Origin: Phytophthora sp. 'mugwort'
Taxonomy: Eukaryota > Oomycota > Peronosporomycetes > Peronosporales > Peronosporaceae
Reading direction: 5' to 3'
DNA: 64,000 bases
Assembly (NCBI GenBank): GCA_033558025.1
Contig: JAUCEF010000006.1
Coordinates: forward strand, 1,240,001-1,304,000
The first letter of the stretch is position 1. The number at the start of each line of letters is the position of its first letter. The notes beneath the pieces are model-generated. The model did not search any database, had not been told where the DNA came from, and saw nothing but the letters and a program-made list of their open reading frames with translations. Below, one piece after another: positions 9,866 to 22,140 of this stretch. Position numbers and translations under genes: made by a program.

Positions 9866-12661
9866 ATGAACATTGACTTGCCGCGTCTCACTCGGCGGCG
9901 GCGAGCTCGTCCCACCGGCTTTCGCGTCCCTGTTAAGTCTTCGGCGCTGCTTGCAGCTCTTCTCTTCACGCTGGACGAACTTAATGGCCAGACGGCTGGA
10001 GTTTCCGCTGCTGCTGCTCTTCGAAGACCTCTGGACATGGACAACGACGTACAGCGACTACTGGCCAGTGGCGGAAACGAAGAAGGCAACCCGTACTGTC
10101 ACAATCCGGCCTCGTTCCTGGGCGTAGGCAACACCCAGTGTCTGCATGAGAACTTCCGCACGGCCGTGTTCCTCTTGGCAGTGATCGTCGCCGTGTCGAT
10201 CGGTGTCGACCGCCTTATTAATTACGTTCGCGCTGCCATCAAGTGTCCGCAACTTCGTAAAATTGTGAACCGCATCTTTGAGGAGGTCATGATCATGGGT
10301 TTCCTGTCCATGGTCATCTTTACGCTTAACACGAGTGGAGCCATGAAGTCGCTCGCGCTCAACAACCTCACGGCTTCGGAGCAGCTGCATTTCTACGAGT
10401 TTTTCCACTACATTGTGTTCCTGACGATGATTTACTTCATCGTCATCGTGCTACTGCTGCTCTTTATCGGTACTGTCGTGCCCAAGCTCGTATGGGAGAT
10501 TAAGAACCAATCGGATCAGCGTCGAGAGAGCATCAGCGACATCCACGACGACACGTACGACCCTCAATACCCGAGCATCGTCGGCAGCATCAGCGACCGT
10601 GACGACTGTGGTAGTAACCGCCGTATGAGGCACTCGTTCATCCGAGACGTGTCGTCGTTGGCTCGCGTTGTTAACCCTCACAGCTCGGGCAGCAGCTTCA
10701 TGGATGATGGCGACCGGACGCTCGATACACCGACCGACGACTACTACGTTGCCATGCGAGCTCGACAACGCTCCGATGGAGACGGTGTGTATCGGACGAT
10801 GGCAATGAGAACGAGAGCTCTATCCGGTATGGATCTTGTCATGGGTTCTCGAGCGTACAGTCTACTGCTTCAACGGTATCAGCGCGAAGGCTGGTGCTTC
10901 CACTTCAACATCCGCAAGCAATGGAATCTCTGGAAAAGCTTTGAAATCCTCGCCTACAACATTTGCCAGAATAGGAGCGGCTACATCTACAAAAACCCAG
11001 TCGAGATGGAGCGTCTATTTGGTGTCCGGTCAGCGGCTCAAGGACATTCGTGGGCAGAACAACAAGGCGGTACCCAAGAAGAGGAGAATAGCGACCGCCA
11101 AGACGACGCAAATCGTATGACTTATGCCAAGTACCATGTCCTGTGCATGCGCAACTTGCTGTACCACATGACGAACATCCATCCAAGCGCATTCCTGATC
11201 CTGCTCGTCATTTGTCTGTTGCCGTCGATTTTTCCCGAACAAGATCATTGGATCTTCATCGGTGTGGGCGGCTTGTTGCTGCTTGTGAACGTTGTCATCT
11301 TCTTCAAAGTGTTGAAGATCCTGCGCGGCATCGTTGACGACCGTCTCCGTGTCATTACGATGAGAGACATTCAAGCCAAGCTCGATAAGGCGCTCAAACA
11401 CTCGGGAACACGCAATCGAGGACGCAAACGTGGGCACAACAATGACTCTGGTTCAGAATCTGCGCCTGCATCTGCTGAGGACTCGACAGAGGAAGACTCT
11501 GATCCCACTGCTGACGATGGTACTTTACAGGTTCGGCGCAAAAAGGCTCCGATGAAGTTCAAGGCGGCAGCGCTCGCTGTCCGTGCTATGATTCGGATGC
11601 AGATGTCAGCGCTCTGCCACCGACAGCTACACTATCATGATGACCGATTCTGGTTTAACAGTCCAAAGCTCTTGCTGCGACTCTTTCAGTTTGCCACGAT
11701 TGGACAAGCTTTCTACTTGGTGTGGCTTTCGCTTGTGGAGATTAGCAGCATGTCGGACTCGTCAGTGTTCAATGGTGGTGGAACAGCACTGTTAGCTCTT
11801 ATGGTGATTTTCCCGGCGTTGTCGCTCTTCGTGATCACCCCACTTACGATGCCGAGCCTTGTGCTAGTTATGAGCCTAACAGGCATTTTTGTTGATCTCA
11901 ATGCCAGTAATGGTGAAGAGGAAGGCAAGAACCGCAATGTGACCCAGGAGGAGGTGAAGACGCACATGAGGATCATGCGTCGCTCGTTCCTCAGAAGTCA
12001 CTACACTGAAGGAACAGATTATCAACTGCCTCCCACGACACCACCGCTTAGGCCTGTGCCTCCGTCCGCTTTGCCGGACCCGATTCCGGACCAACGAGAC
12101 TCTGTGGCGTCGCCGACGAACGTGTTTCTCCGCATTTACGACTCACCAGCCAATGCGCGACGGAGTGCGTCACGCTACTACCCTGGCAACAGTGGCTCCA
12201 TTGGCCGCGACAACTCACTGGGTCAAAACAATTCTCTCGGTCTCAGTCGCTGGAGGGGGCACAGTCGATCTGTTGGAAGCACCGGCAGTGCTAATGGAGA
12301 TGAGAGTGGATATAGCTCGAGACGAGCTTTTGACCTTGCAGCCTTCCAGTCGATGGGCGGTGCTTTCAAAATGGCGGCTGCCACGAATAACAATGACGAG
12401 AACCAAGGAGTTCAATCAGCGTCTTCATTCTCTAGCAGCACGGGCAGCGTGTGCAGGAGCCCCCGACCAACGAGGATGGAGATCAACGTACCCGGCCCGA
12501 CGATGAACTGGAGTCAAGCAAACGTTGAGCCCGATATACAAACCGGAAACAACTCGGATGACAACAATGAGCATGAGAACGAGCAGGAGCAGATCCCAAG
12601 CCCCGTGTCGGCGTCTTTCAAGACCTACTGCTCCAAATACGGCGGTTACCCAGACTTGTAG
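9866..12661 (+). CDS. MLO-like multi-pass membrane protein
   Basis: A single uninterrupted frame of 931 codons. Hydrophobic segments near residues 100-118, 142-160, 183-206, 437-456, 465-483, 611-632 and 645-690 give seven to eight membrane spans. Similarity to the MLO family is seen in FEEVMIMGFLSMVIF (compare the plant ELMLLGFISL segment), in MTNIHPSAFLILL, and best in DDRFWFNSPKLLLRLFQF, equal to the FWFxxPxxLLxLIHF block before the last spans. Plant MLO proteins sit in the plasma membrane, bind calmodulin, and some conduct calcium (family knowledge). This protein is longer than the usual 450-600 residues because of a hydrophilic insert after span 3 (about residues 210-310), a second one near 515-565 and a long Ser/Asn-rich tail after residue 690. 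The family call is moderately strong; the role in an oomycete is unknown. Confidence 0.7.
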   Translation: MNIDLPRLTRRRRARPTGFRVPVKSSALLAALLFTLDELNGQTAGVSAAAALRRPLDMDNDVQRLLASGGNEEGNPYCHNPASFLGVGNTQCLHENFRTAVFLLAVIVAVSIGVDRLINYVRAAIKCPQLRKIVNRIFEEVMIMGFLSMVIFTLNTSGAMKSLALNNLTASEQLHFYEFFHYIVFLTMIYFIVIVLLLLFIGTVVPKLVWEIKNQSDQRRESISDIHDDTYDPQYPSIVGSISDRDDCGSNRRMRHSFIRDVSSLARVVNPHSSGSSFMDDGDRTLDTPTDDYYVAMRARQRSDGDGVYRTMAMRTRALSGMDLVMGSRAYSLLLQRYQREGWCFHFNIRKQWNLWKSFEILAYNICQNRSGYIYKNPVEMERLFGVRSAAQGHSWAEQQGGTQEEENSDRQDDANRMTYAKYHVLCMRNLLYHMTNIHPSAFLILLVICLLPSIFPEQDHWIFIGVGGLLLLVNVVIFFKVLKILRGIVDDRLRVITMRDIQAKLDKALKHSGTRNRGRKRGHNNDSGSESAPASAEDSTEEDSDPTADDGTLQVRRKKAPMKFKAAALAVRAMIRMQMSALCHRQLHYHDDRFWFNSPKLLLRLFQFATIGQAFYLVWLSLVEISSMSDSSVFNGGGTALLALMVIFPALSLFVITPLTMPSLVLVMSLTGIFVDLNASNGEEEGKNRNVTQEEVKTHMRIMRRSFLRSHYTEGTDYQLPPTTPPLRPVPPSALPDPIPDQRDSVASPTNVFLRIYDSPANARRSASRYYPGNSGSIGRDNSLGQNNSLGLSRWRGHSRSVGSTGSANGDESGYSSRRAFDLAAFQSMGGAFKMAAATNNNDENQGVQSASSFSSSTGSVCRSPRPTRMEINVPGPTMNWSQANVEPDIQTGNNSDDNNEHENEQEQIPSPVSASFKTYCSKYGGYPDL

Positions 12662-13012
12662 TCAACATCAAGTCCAGCCATGAATCTATCGTGTCTGTCG
12701 TGGCTATAGCATATCAAAACCAGCACATAAGAACAAACGCAGGAGAGAGATCCACACTGCTAGCAACGCAGAACTCACATAGGCGCCGCGTTTTCAGGCT
12801 TAGCACGCTTTGAACGGCGCAACAGCAGCCACAGCCAGCCATTAACAACTAGTGAGTGCGTGAGGAAAAGGAAAGTTTCTTTAAGCCCTTGGCCATGTGT
12901 CATCCAATATCGAAAACAAACCGTACCATCCATCGACACCAGAAACTCAAAGACCGTGAAAGGCTTGCATGAGATGGATCCAGTCATTTCTGTCCCATAA
13001 GTGGCACCCTCC
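12662..13012. other. 3' spacer between convergent genes
   Basis: About 350 bases between the stops of the MLO-like and BuGZ genes. An open minus frame here is the out-of-frame continuation of the last BuGZ exon. Nothing else was seen. Confidence 0.5.
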
Positions 13013-14024
13013 TCAGGCCACCCCGCTTCCAGTCGCCCCAAGAGGCTTGTAAGCGTACTTCGGTCGAAGTGCACGCTTTTCCTCCTATACACTCAAGTAA
13101 AGGTACACTGTTAGCTTAAAGAAAATAATACTAACTGTACAACGCAAGTGATGGTCACGTACCATGGATACGTTTTCGTCTGCATACACAAGTCCCAGGT
13201 CGTTCACCGCTTTCTGTGCTGCACCATTGAACATGTTCGTATTGCTGACTGTTGCACCTTGCATAGGAACTCCAGCTCCTACTCCAATTGGCGGTACACC
13301 CGCCTGTTGGCTCGGGTATCCAAGTGCAGCTTGCGGCGGAGGACCTCTTGCCCAATGCTGCGGCATACCAGCATACGGCAAGTAGCCTTGCGGTACCGCC
13401 ATACGAGGAGGCGGCATGACACCCCCAGGGAAACCTCTAGGTGGAAGCGGTGGGATTGCACCTCCAATGCCCGGGGGCGGAGGTCGCATCTGCATACCGA
13501 CACCTGGAGGCGCCATCCCGCCCGGAAACTGCATCGGAGGAGGCGGTCGACCGCCGATAAACGGCGGCGGAATACCTCGACCAGGATATGCGCCCACCAT
13601 AGGCATGGATGGTACGTCGAGCCGTGGCTTCTTCGTAACGCCTCCAGCTTCGCCTGTATCGTAAGAACGAAATTATAAAATTAAGTCCTCCTATCCGATG
13701 CATTGCACCATGCAAAACGACGACATGCGACTGACCTGGCACGCCTTCCATGCCGTAGACCTCGACCTCTACACTTTCCTTGCCCGGTTTCGCGTTCGGG
13801 ATGCTCTTGAGCGCCTCCTTGTGCACCTGCTGGGTGTGGATGATCATGCCGCTAATGGTGCTGAGCTTCTTGTGGCACGTGGGGCACTTGAAGTGACGCG
13901 CCTTCTGGTGCACGATCAGAACCTTCTCGTCGTCGAAGTTTCGGTCGCAGTAGTAGCAAAAGATGCGTCGCTGCGGGGCCTCGCCGCCGGCGCTGCCGTC
14001 ATCGCGCCGTTTCTTCTTGCCCAT
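13013..14024 (-). CDS. BuGZ / ZNF207 homologue (Bub3-binding zinc finger protein)
   Basis: Three exons (14024-13736, 13653-13163, 13084-13013) join in frame to 283 residues. The N-terminus has two C2H2 zinc fingers: FCYYCDRNFDDEKVLIVHQ and FKCPTCHKKLSTISGMIIH, followed by PNAKPGKESVEVEVYGMEG, which is the ZNF207 signature. The middle is Pro/Gly/Met-rich, as in the animal protein, which phase-separates on microtubules (family knowledge). The short last exon encodes EEKRALRPKYAYK, a GLEBS motif for docking to Bub3; it follows DENVSM at the splice. Expected role: kinetochore and spindle loading of Bub3, and perhaps splicing. The start codons of this gene and the phosphatase gene are 122 bases apart on opposite strands, so a shared promoter is likely. 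Confidence 0.92.
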
Positions 14025-14146
14025 AGTTGCCTCGACCGTCTGCCGCGATCCGTTATTGCTGTTATCGTGGTGTGGCAAACACAAACGAATATGTAACGCA
14101 CACAAACTTCTGATGGCGCACTTCCAGCAATACACTGCATTTCACT

Positions 14147-14683
14147 ATGGTGAGCGTGCTGTTCGTGTGTCTGGGCAACATTTGCCGCAGTCCGGCGGGC
14201 GAGGCCGTGCTCAAGGGCATCGTGGCCACGAAGGCGGGCGCCGACGCGGCCTCATTCCACATCGACTCGTGTGGCACTGGGGGCGGCAACCCGAACTGGT
14301 ACGGCGTCGGCGGCTGGTCGTACCACGAAGGCGACGCCGCAGACCCGCGGATGACCAAGGAGGCCAAGAAACGCGGCTACATCATGACGTCGCGCGCACG
14401 TCCGTTGAACAAGGAGGACATCGACGAGTTTGACTATATTATCTGCATGGAAGACAAGAACAAGACGGCGGTGCTGGAGGCCGCGAACGCCTGGGGTGGC
14501 ACCGCGTGCCGCGACGTCGCCAACCAGAAGATCTCCATGATGACCGACTACTGCAAGACCTTCAAGGACGCCACGCGTGTCCCGGATCCATGGTACGAAG
14601 GTGGCTTCGACCACGTCCTGGATCTACTGGAGGACGCCTGCGACGGCCTTTATGACCATATTGTGACCAGAAAGACATCGTAG
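14147..14683 (+). CDS. Low-molecular-weight protein tyrosine phosphatase
   Basis: One exon, 178 codons, usual length (about 155-180). The P-loop is at the extreme N-terminus, VLFVCLGNICRSP, with nucleophile Cys8, second Cys13, Arg14 and Ser15. The general-acid motif VPDPWYEGGFDHVLDLLEDAC (residues 144 onward) supplies the Asp and flanking Tyr. All catalytic residues are present. It is cytosolic and removes phosphate from tyrosine in proteins or small phosphoesters (family knowledge). The start follows closely on an A-rich context and shares its upstream region with BuGZ. Confidence 0.95.
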   Translation: MVSVLFVCLGNICRSPAGEAVLKGIVATKAGADAASFHIDSCGTGGGNPNWYGVGGWSYHEGDAADPRMTKEAKKRGYIMTSRARPLNKEDIDEFDYIICMEDKNKTAVLEAANAWGGTACRDVANQKISMMTDYCKTFKDATRVPDPWYEGGFDHVLDLLEDACDGLYDHIVTRKTS

Positions 14684-14810
14684 GAGCTTAAGTCGTCTTC
14701 AACTTGAAGACGGACTGGAGAAATGCACACACTGGATCATGGATCTTTTTGCCTGAGTATTTTGTTGTGTTACTAATCTGGACATGCAGTGACAAGTATC
14801 TAAATTGTAG

Positions 14811-17124
14811 CTACGTAGATTGGGCTTGAAGGTTGCCATCGTCGTCGAAGGCGTTAAAGTGCGGCGCTGCTACTGTCGGTTGGGAGCCCTTAATCAAGCT
14901 GGCGGTGTCGGTCGCGAGTTCGAAGAAATGCCCCAAAAGTATGTCTTCATCTTCGTCTAAACGCTGGACATGCAAAGCAGGCTCGTTGTCTGGAAAGACT
15001 AACGCGGCTGAAGCCTCTGCTGGTTGCCAAGTCGGGGATGAACTGCGCTCTTCAGTACCCACCCAATCTGGCGCGCAAAGCTCCTGACCCTCGTCTTCTG
15101 CCGTGTTTAGTCCTCTAGCGCATGCTACCGCAATAACGTCACTCGGTCGAGACAGATCACCGAGCTGCCGCGCGAGGTAGCGCATACTTCCAGCTACGTG
15201 CTGGATAAAAAAAATACTTCGGTTAGCCTAATTTGCCACAATTATTGAAAAGCAAAAAGACGACCTTACTTCCGTTTCTGCTGGAGAGGTTTTCTCCGCT
15301 TGCATTAACCGCCGTGCATTCGCCTTTACAATACAAGAAAACAGCAATAACAGACGTGAGTTTCAGTTTGCGAGGGTGGAAATGCAGTAAAAACTTATGA
15401 CAGCGCTCCTGACATGAAGAAAGCGGGAGTGTTCACGTTCCAAACGTGTAGCAGCGCGAAAGAATCTCCCAACGTGGGCAATGGTCACCCACGCAGGCTT
15501 GCCATAAAGCAATTCATTGTTATCTGGCTTTCGCCGCTTTCCTTTCAGCTTCGATAAGAACAATTGTGTTGCTGGTAGTGGCGTGATTTGTGCTGTGTCT
15601 TCGACCAGAAGTCCACTAAAACCCCGTCGAGGCTTTTCAGATCGAAGATACCTATCTGAGTCGCACAACTCCATCTTTTGATTGCGAGAACCACTACAAT
15701 CAGGCCCACGCGAGGCTGTTGCGCTTTCAGCTTTCAGGTGAATATCAGTCTGTTCTGGTGGTTGCTGGCAGGACCTTTTCACTTTTGTGTGAATTTGTCG
15801 CTTGCACCGCTTCGTTGCATTGTTTTCTTCATGTAGACTGGGTCGCGCACTTTTTCGTTCAATAGGAGACAACAATGATGCTGATGGAGAAACCTCCAAC
15901 CCATTGTGCGAGCGCGACCGGGTAGTTGGTGTCGTTGTCGATCCCGAAACGTCACGGTCTCCGTTCGTACGAGCCTTAACCATTTCGTGCGGTTCCGCTG
16001 GGAAAAATCCAAATCCACGTGAGTCATTGCGTGGGGACGAGGATTCTGTAGATGAAGACGAAAGTAATACGTCTTCTTCCTCTAGTAGTTGTCTCTTGGC
16101 ATCCATTGCCAGTGTCTCCAGCTCGCCTGGGGTGACATCCGGAAAGTGGTCAAACATTGACTTTAGTGTCGGTGGCTCGAAATGAGAAGTTTGGGCATGA
16201 ATCGGTAATGGACTTTTGCCCGGCAGGAGCAATGTCTCCCAAATACGACAACCAGACCCAAGCTCAGAGTTTGCGACGAGAAGTGCCGATGCAGCGGGCA
16301 AAAACGCAGATGACACGGGGCACAACGCGGTTCGCATCTCTCTGTAGTCGCGAATCTCGGCCAACACACTCCCATTGTGATGCGCACACGCAATCTACGT
16401 CGTACAACAGAAAAGAAAGCATGTTATTGCTACGAGATGAACAGCAAAGAAGATCGAGGGGATCCAAATAACATTTGCAAACCATATCGGGAAGTCCTTC
16501 GGGGACTCGTCCGTTATCGATACAGGCGAGAAAATAACTGAAACAATCCAAAATGGATGCGTTTTAGACCAAACTCTCTAATAGTCTTTTAGATTATTGT
16601 ACGCACCTGGATTCAGCGTCGTAAGGCTGCGCGAAGCCCTCGACTCCTTCATTTTCCTTGTTGATATGGCGACAGACAAAACCGTCGTGGAAAAGCGCCA
16701 ACAACAGCCCAATTGGCTGCTCAGCGTTCATGGCTTTCTCGCTCCGTACCTTAAGACGACTATGATCTCCATCAATGTTGAATTTTCGAGCTTCACGCTG
16801 CGAGTCATCGCTGGTTTCTTTGTCACTGGTGTCTGCTCCATGACCCCTGTCATTATCGGAATGATCCTGAAGTTCTAGCCTCGATCCGCTCTGCGACATC
16901 ATATGGGCTGCTGTTATCCGAGTCATTGCCTGGAATCGAATTGGTAAAACTGCCACTTGCGTGTCAAACTTGGACGAAGCCTCGGAAGAGGTCGGCAATG
17001 GCGACTGATTAGGTTCTGGTTTGAGCGCGTCGCCGGGACTTTCGTTGACGTCTGAGGCGTGTGGAGAAGACGAAGGCGAGCGTCCGAAGACCCAAACTCC
17101 GCTTCGATTTTGATGTCTGGACAT
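14811..17124 (-). CDS. SPT20-like SAGA subunit (tentative), Ser-rich
   Basis: Five exons (17124-16607, 16537-16483, 16394-15414, 15323-15270, 15200-14811) with in-frame GT-AG joins give about 665 residues. The N-terminal part contains IGLLLALFHDGFVCRH. Exons 2-3 then give YFLACIDNGRVPEGLPDM and IACAHHNGSVLAEIRDYRE. This order (short L/D-N-G-R-P helix, then V..EIRDYR) resembles the SPT20 domain of the SAGA coactivator. The next block, TALCPVSSAF...IWETLLLP, fits the LxP and E..LL segments that follow in that family. The usual YDGC motif is AHHNGS here, so the match is divergent. The remainder is low-complexity with a basic region (HTKVKRS near 15780). A nuclear role is likely; the precise identity needs a profile search. 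Confidence 0.55.
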
Positions 17125-17327
17125 CCGGATCGGTCTTTGATTTGCGAGGTAAAGCAGATCCTGCGCTCGCTTGACTTTCTGTAATATCCGAAGTATTCAC
17201 GCCCTTTCAAAAAACTTCAACATGATCGACAGTACCGTAGAATTTGTAAATCAAGGCAATCAACCGATAAAACCATGGAAGCGACAGGTAGGCTAAGAAA
17301 AAAATGTCATGAATGTATTGAGTCTAG

Positions 17328-19149
<1,822 letters not shown>

Positions 19150-20380
19150 TTGACAAGATGGTGTGTTGGCGAGCTGCTTGCGTCGCTGGTGGTGCTGGTA
19201 GTTCCGGCGGGTTCTAGCGGTGCTGGAAATGCTGGTGCTGGGCACACGACCTTGCTGCAAAAGCAGTTTATGGTAGAATGGCTAGAAGTCCCGACCCAGT
19301 TCAATATCATTGTTGGCAAATCGGCTGACGAACGTTCTAAATTCTTTGGTGGAGCGCAAACGAAGATTGCTGGGTTTGGCTTATGGCTTACTACGTGTAT
19401 ACATCTTGTATCAATGCGTTTACCGATGAAGGCCAGGCGTGCCACCTAAGTACACTACAAAACGGGGGGCTGCTATCTGTCAAAGAAGATGAACTTCCTA
19501 CGTTAAGGTGTCCAAGAAAACCAAGGCGCGCGTAGACTCGCAGACCGGTTTCGGCTTGACACAGAAGAAAATCGATGAGGGCAAGACTTTAGAGGTAGCA
19601 ATTGAAGCGGTATGCCCGTATTTCTTCCGGCTGGGTATCCTTTTCGGTGAGCGCCAGAATGTGCGGCCTCATTCCGTGATGGATAGTGCTGCAATGGAAG
19701 CTAGTGTGGTTTCAACAGAAGACCCAAACGATCAAGATGAGCTAAACAATGGAGATTTGCTTTCGGCGGAATCTACTGAGGTTTTCTCTCCGTCTCCGTC
19801 TCTGAGCCTTAATTTGGCGCAGGGTTTGTCGGCTACTGCGTTGTCACCAACACCATGTGAGGATGACCACAATTCGCAGCAAGACGGCGGTGCAGTTTTT
19901 ATCGCCGGTCGCCAGACTCGACGACTTGCGGCGCCGAAGTTTTGACCGCAACCGTAGCGAAGACACCCCTATCAGAAGCCCTGCCGCATCAAGTACGACA
20001 CGGTCAAGTGGTTCGGCTACTCCATCGACTACTACGACAAGAAGCTCAAGCACAACTCGCTCAGCCAGAGATGCAGGGGCAGATAAAGCGGACTAGACCC
20101 GAAATCGCGATTTCGCCTCCACCTTTCGTGAGTTTAGTGAGAAACGGCTTCAGGCAGAGTCGCGGTGGCGCCGAGATGAGCTAGCAAAAGCCAAGGCCAG
20201 CCGCCTGGCTGATCAAGAACTAAGGCAGCAAGAACGGGGCGACCGAAGAGCCGAACGCGAGCTGCAGCTCAATGAATCACAGTCTGCACTGCGGCAGAAC
20301 ATGTTGCTCAAGTTGCTAGAGCGTGGAAAAACAGAGGTAGAAGCACTCGCAATTGTATATAAGTTGGCACCGATTTAGCA
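19150..20380 (+). pseudogene. Decayed Myb/SANT-like protein of second PIF/Harbinger
   Basis: Broken frames. Around 19260 reads QFMVEWLEVPTQFNIIVG, the same W-helix pattern as the Myb-like relic at 5210. From 19508 follows RVDSQTGFGLTQKKIDEG and AVCPYFFRLGILFGER, matching the TGxGL...CPxxxxLxxLF block. A Ser/Thr-rich linker and a charged coil (ELQLNESQSAL, MLLKLLERGKTEVEAL) end near 20378. Frameshifts occur around 19440-19510 and 19945-20100. Confidence 0.55.
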
Positions 20381-20399
20381 CACTTCATTAGCCCAGGTT

Positions 20400-21505
20400 T
20401 TACATGCCATATAATACGGCCGCTTTCACACTCTCTCGTAAGGTTTCACCTTCATGCGTCTCAGTTCTCGGCAATGACTCGGCATTTTCATCGTTGTCTG
20501 GCTCATCTTCCTCGTCACTATCTGAATCATGGAAGGGATCGAAATCGTAATATGCCAACGCGAAGTTGTGCAGCATCACACATGCCATGTACTGCTCATT
20601 TACCATGCGAAGTCCGGCTTCACTTTGATTTGAGTAGATATGCCTTTCAGAAAGCCCATCGGTTCTTCAGCAAGCCGATACAGTTTTCGTTAACGACACG
20701 AGCCGACGCCAAAGTGGTGTTGAACACCAAATTGTCGGGCTGCAGTGCATTGGGTTTCTTGTATGGAACCAGCATTCGCCCGGTAAGCTGATACCCCGAG
20801 TCGCCTACTAGATATTGCCCTTGCGAGAAAAAAACCTCTTGGTGAGCAGCAATGCGCGACTTCGAGAAGACTCCACAGTCCTGGCGCATGATCCAGGCCA
20901 CTCAGCTAACGCGAAGATAATACGTTTGCCTTGGTCGCAGACCACTATTGCGCTGATGGAGTAGCGCTTTTTTTCCGGTTGAAATACGCCTCTCCGTCGA
21001 CACCGGGATTCTGACTGAAGTTGAAGTGTGTACCGTCGACAAATCCGACAGCTCCGCTAATGCCGTAGCGGTCTCCGCAAAATGTTACGGTAACATGCCG
21101 TGTTTGCTTACTTGGCCAGGCAACGAAATTCACCATAGCGACGCAGCAAGGCTGCAACAACTCGTTTGGCGTACAATGTCACCGCTCCTGTGCCAATCCC
21201 GTACGCTCGCGCAAACTCTACCAGTCGAGCCACCGTTGACATACGTGCCCAATCGCTCCAGTGTCATCGCCAACTGAATGTGCACGGTCCTCTGGTAGTT
21301 TTGGCTGCGAGAGCAGAACACCACACCCTTGGCAATGATCACTGCAAGCTCCGTAAAGAATGCTTTTCAATGCGAACAGCTTGCCTGAACTCCTTTTCAG
21401 GAAGGCGGAAGACCATTTCAGAGTAACTGGTGCTCTACTCGATTGGTTCTGGTGCCAATAACGTGCGCATACTTTACTTATATGCAACCCATGCCATGAA
21501 GTCAT
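20400..21505 (-). pseudogene. Decayed PIF/Harbinger transposase, second family
   Basis: Pieces in different frames line up from right to left. 21160-20945 has ISGAVGFVDGTHFNFSQNPG with the first catalytic Asp (VDGTH). 20901-20647 has YLVGDSGYQLTGRMLVPYKK and NENCIGLLKNRWAF. 20606-20400 ends with the helix MACVMLHNFAL and an acidic tail. The GDSGY, N(E/D)xxxxLKNRW and LHN motifs are those of DDE_Tnp_4. The second catalytic Asp region lies at the break near 20890-20940. It is a relic; its sequence differs clearly from the copy at 6210-7319. Confidence 0.7.
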
Positions 21506-21664
21506 TGGACTGTGATGTGATTCACTTCGCCTCTTCCGAACGCCAATCCACCGTCATCTCGTAAATTTCCAGCAATAACAATTGCTCGTTAAGCCACGTG
21601 AGCATTTTCTTCCGGTCACTTGAAGGTATCGTGCTAATACTGCGACTTACGATACCTTCCGACG

Positions 21665-21960
21665 ATCTTCTGCCAGCGGTGGCGGGCCCGCTGGACAGTC
21701 TCCTGGTCCCGCTAGAGGTGGCGGCCCTGGTCCTGTTGCGTCTGGCGGTGCTGCGGTACCACAGCGTGCGACAAACTTGCTGTCCGAGGTGGCGGCCCTG
21801 GTCCTAGAGAAGGCGGTCCCGACGGAGTGTTCCCTGGAGACGGCGGCCCTGGTCCTGAAGAAGGCGGTCCCGATGGAGTGTCTCTGGAGACGGCGGCCCT
21901 GGTCCTGGATAAGGTGGCGTGGCGGGGTCTGCCCTGGCTTTGGTGCTGCTGGCGGTGGTC
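21665..21960. repeat. Gly/Pro-coding minisatellite, about 51-base unit
   Basis: Units beginning ggcggccctggtcct start at 21791, 21842 and 21892 (spacing 51 and 50), and a partial unit starts near 21718. One plus frame of a 51-base unit reads Gly-Gly-Pro-Gly-Pro with acidic residues. The 50-base unit carries a one-base deletion, which breaks the frame, so no long protein is encoded now. It may derive from a Gly/Pro-rich gene or simply be a GC-rich minisatellite. Confidence 0.65.
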
Positions 21961-22031
21961 CTGGGGGAGTCACCCCCGCTGCACTTGGTTCTGGGGCTGC
22001 AGGCTGTGCAATGCGCTTAGCGCAAAGCTAA

Positions 22032-22140
22032 TTATTAGGGCGTTTCAATGCTGAAGAGTTGGCAGTGTTGATTGAAAGATTAGCCTGATTTTTCCCTAAA
22101 GATAATCCTCAACAATGGGTACTTTGAAACCCCCTAATAA
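22032..22140. repeat. MITE-like inverted-repeat unit, about 109 bases
   Basis: The left end ttattagggcgtttcaa (22032-22048) is matched by the right end ttgaaaccccctaataa (22124-22140), 16 of 17 positions in inverted orientation. The interior is AT-rich with no coding potential. The size and termini suit a miniature inverted-repeat element. No identical target duplication is evident. Confidence 0.55.

Larger units (their letters stand above)
19150..21505. mobile_element. PIF/Harbinger DNA transposon 2, decayed
   Basis: Convergent Myb-like and transposase relics, same architecture as element 1 but a different family. Terminal inverted repeats were not identified. Confidence 0.55.

Noticed and set aside
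9427..10089. 220-codon minus-strand open frame
   Set aside because: Its N-terminal half is antisense to the MLO-like gene, composition is Arg/Ser-rich as expected for a shadow, and no domain is seen. Only its last third lies in intergenic DNA.
12775..13092. 105-codon minus frame at the 3' end of BuGZ
   Set aside because: It overlaps the last BuGZ exon out of frame; the in-frame reading gives the GLEBS motif and a stop at 13013.
13148..13678. 176-codon plus-strand frame rich in Arg and His
   Set aside because: Antisense to the Pro/Gly-rich exon 2 of BuGZ, which has better evidence through conserved motifs and splice sites.
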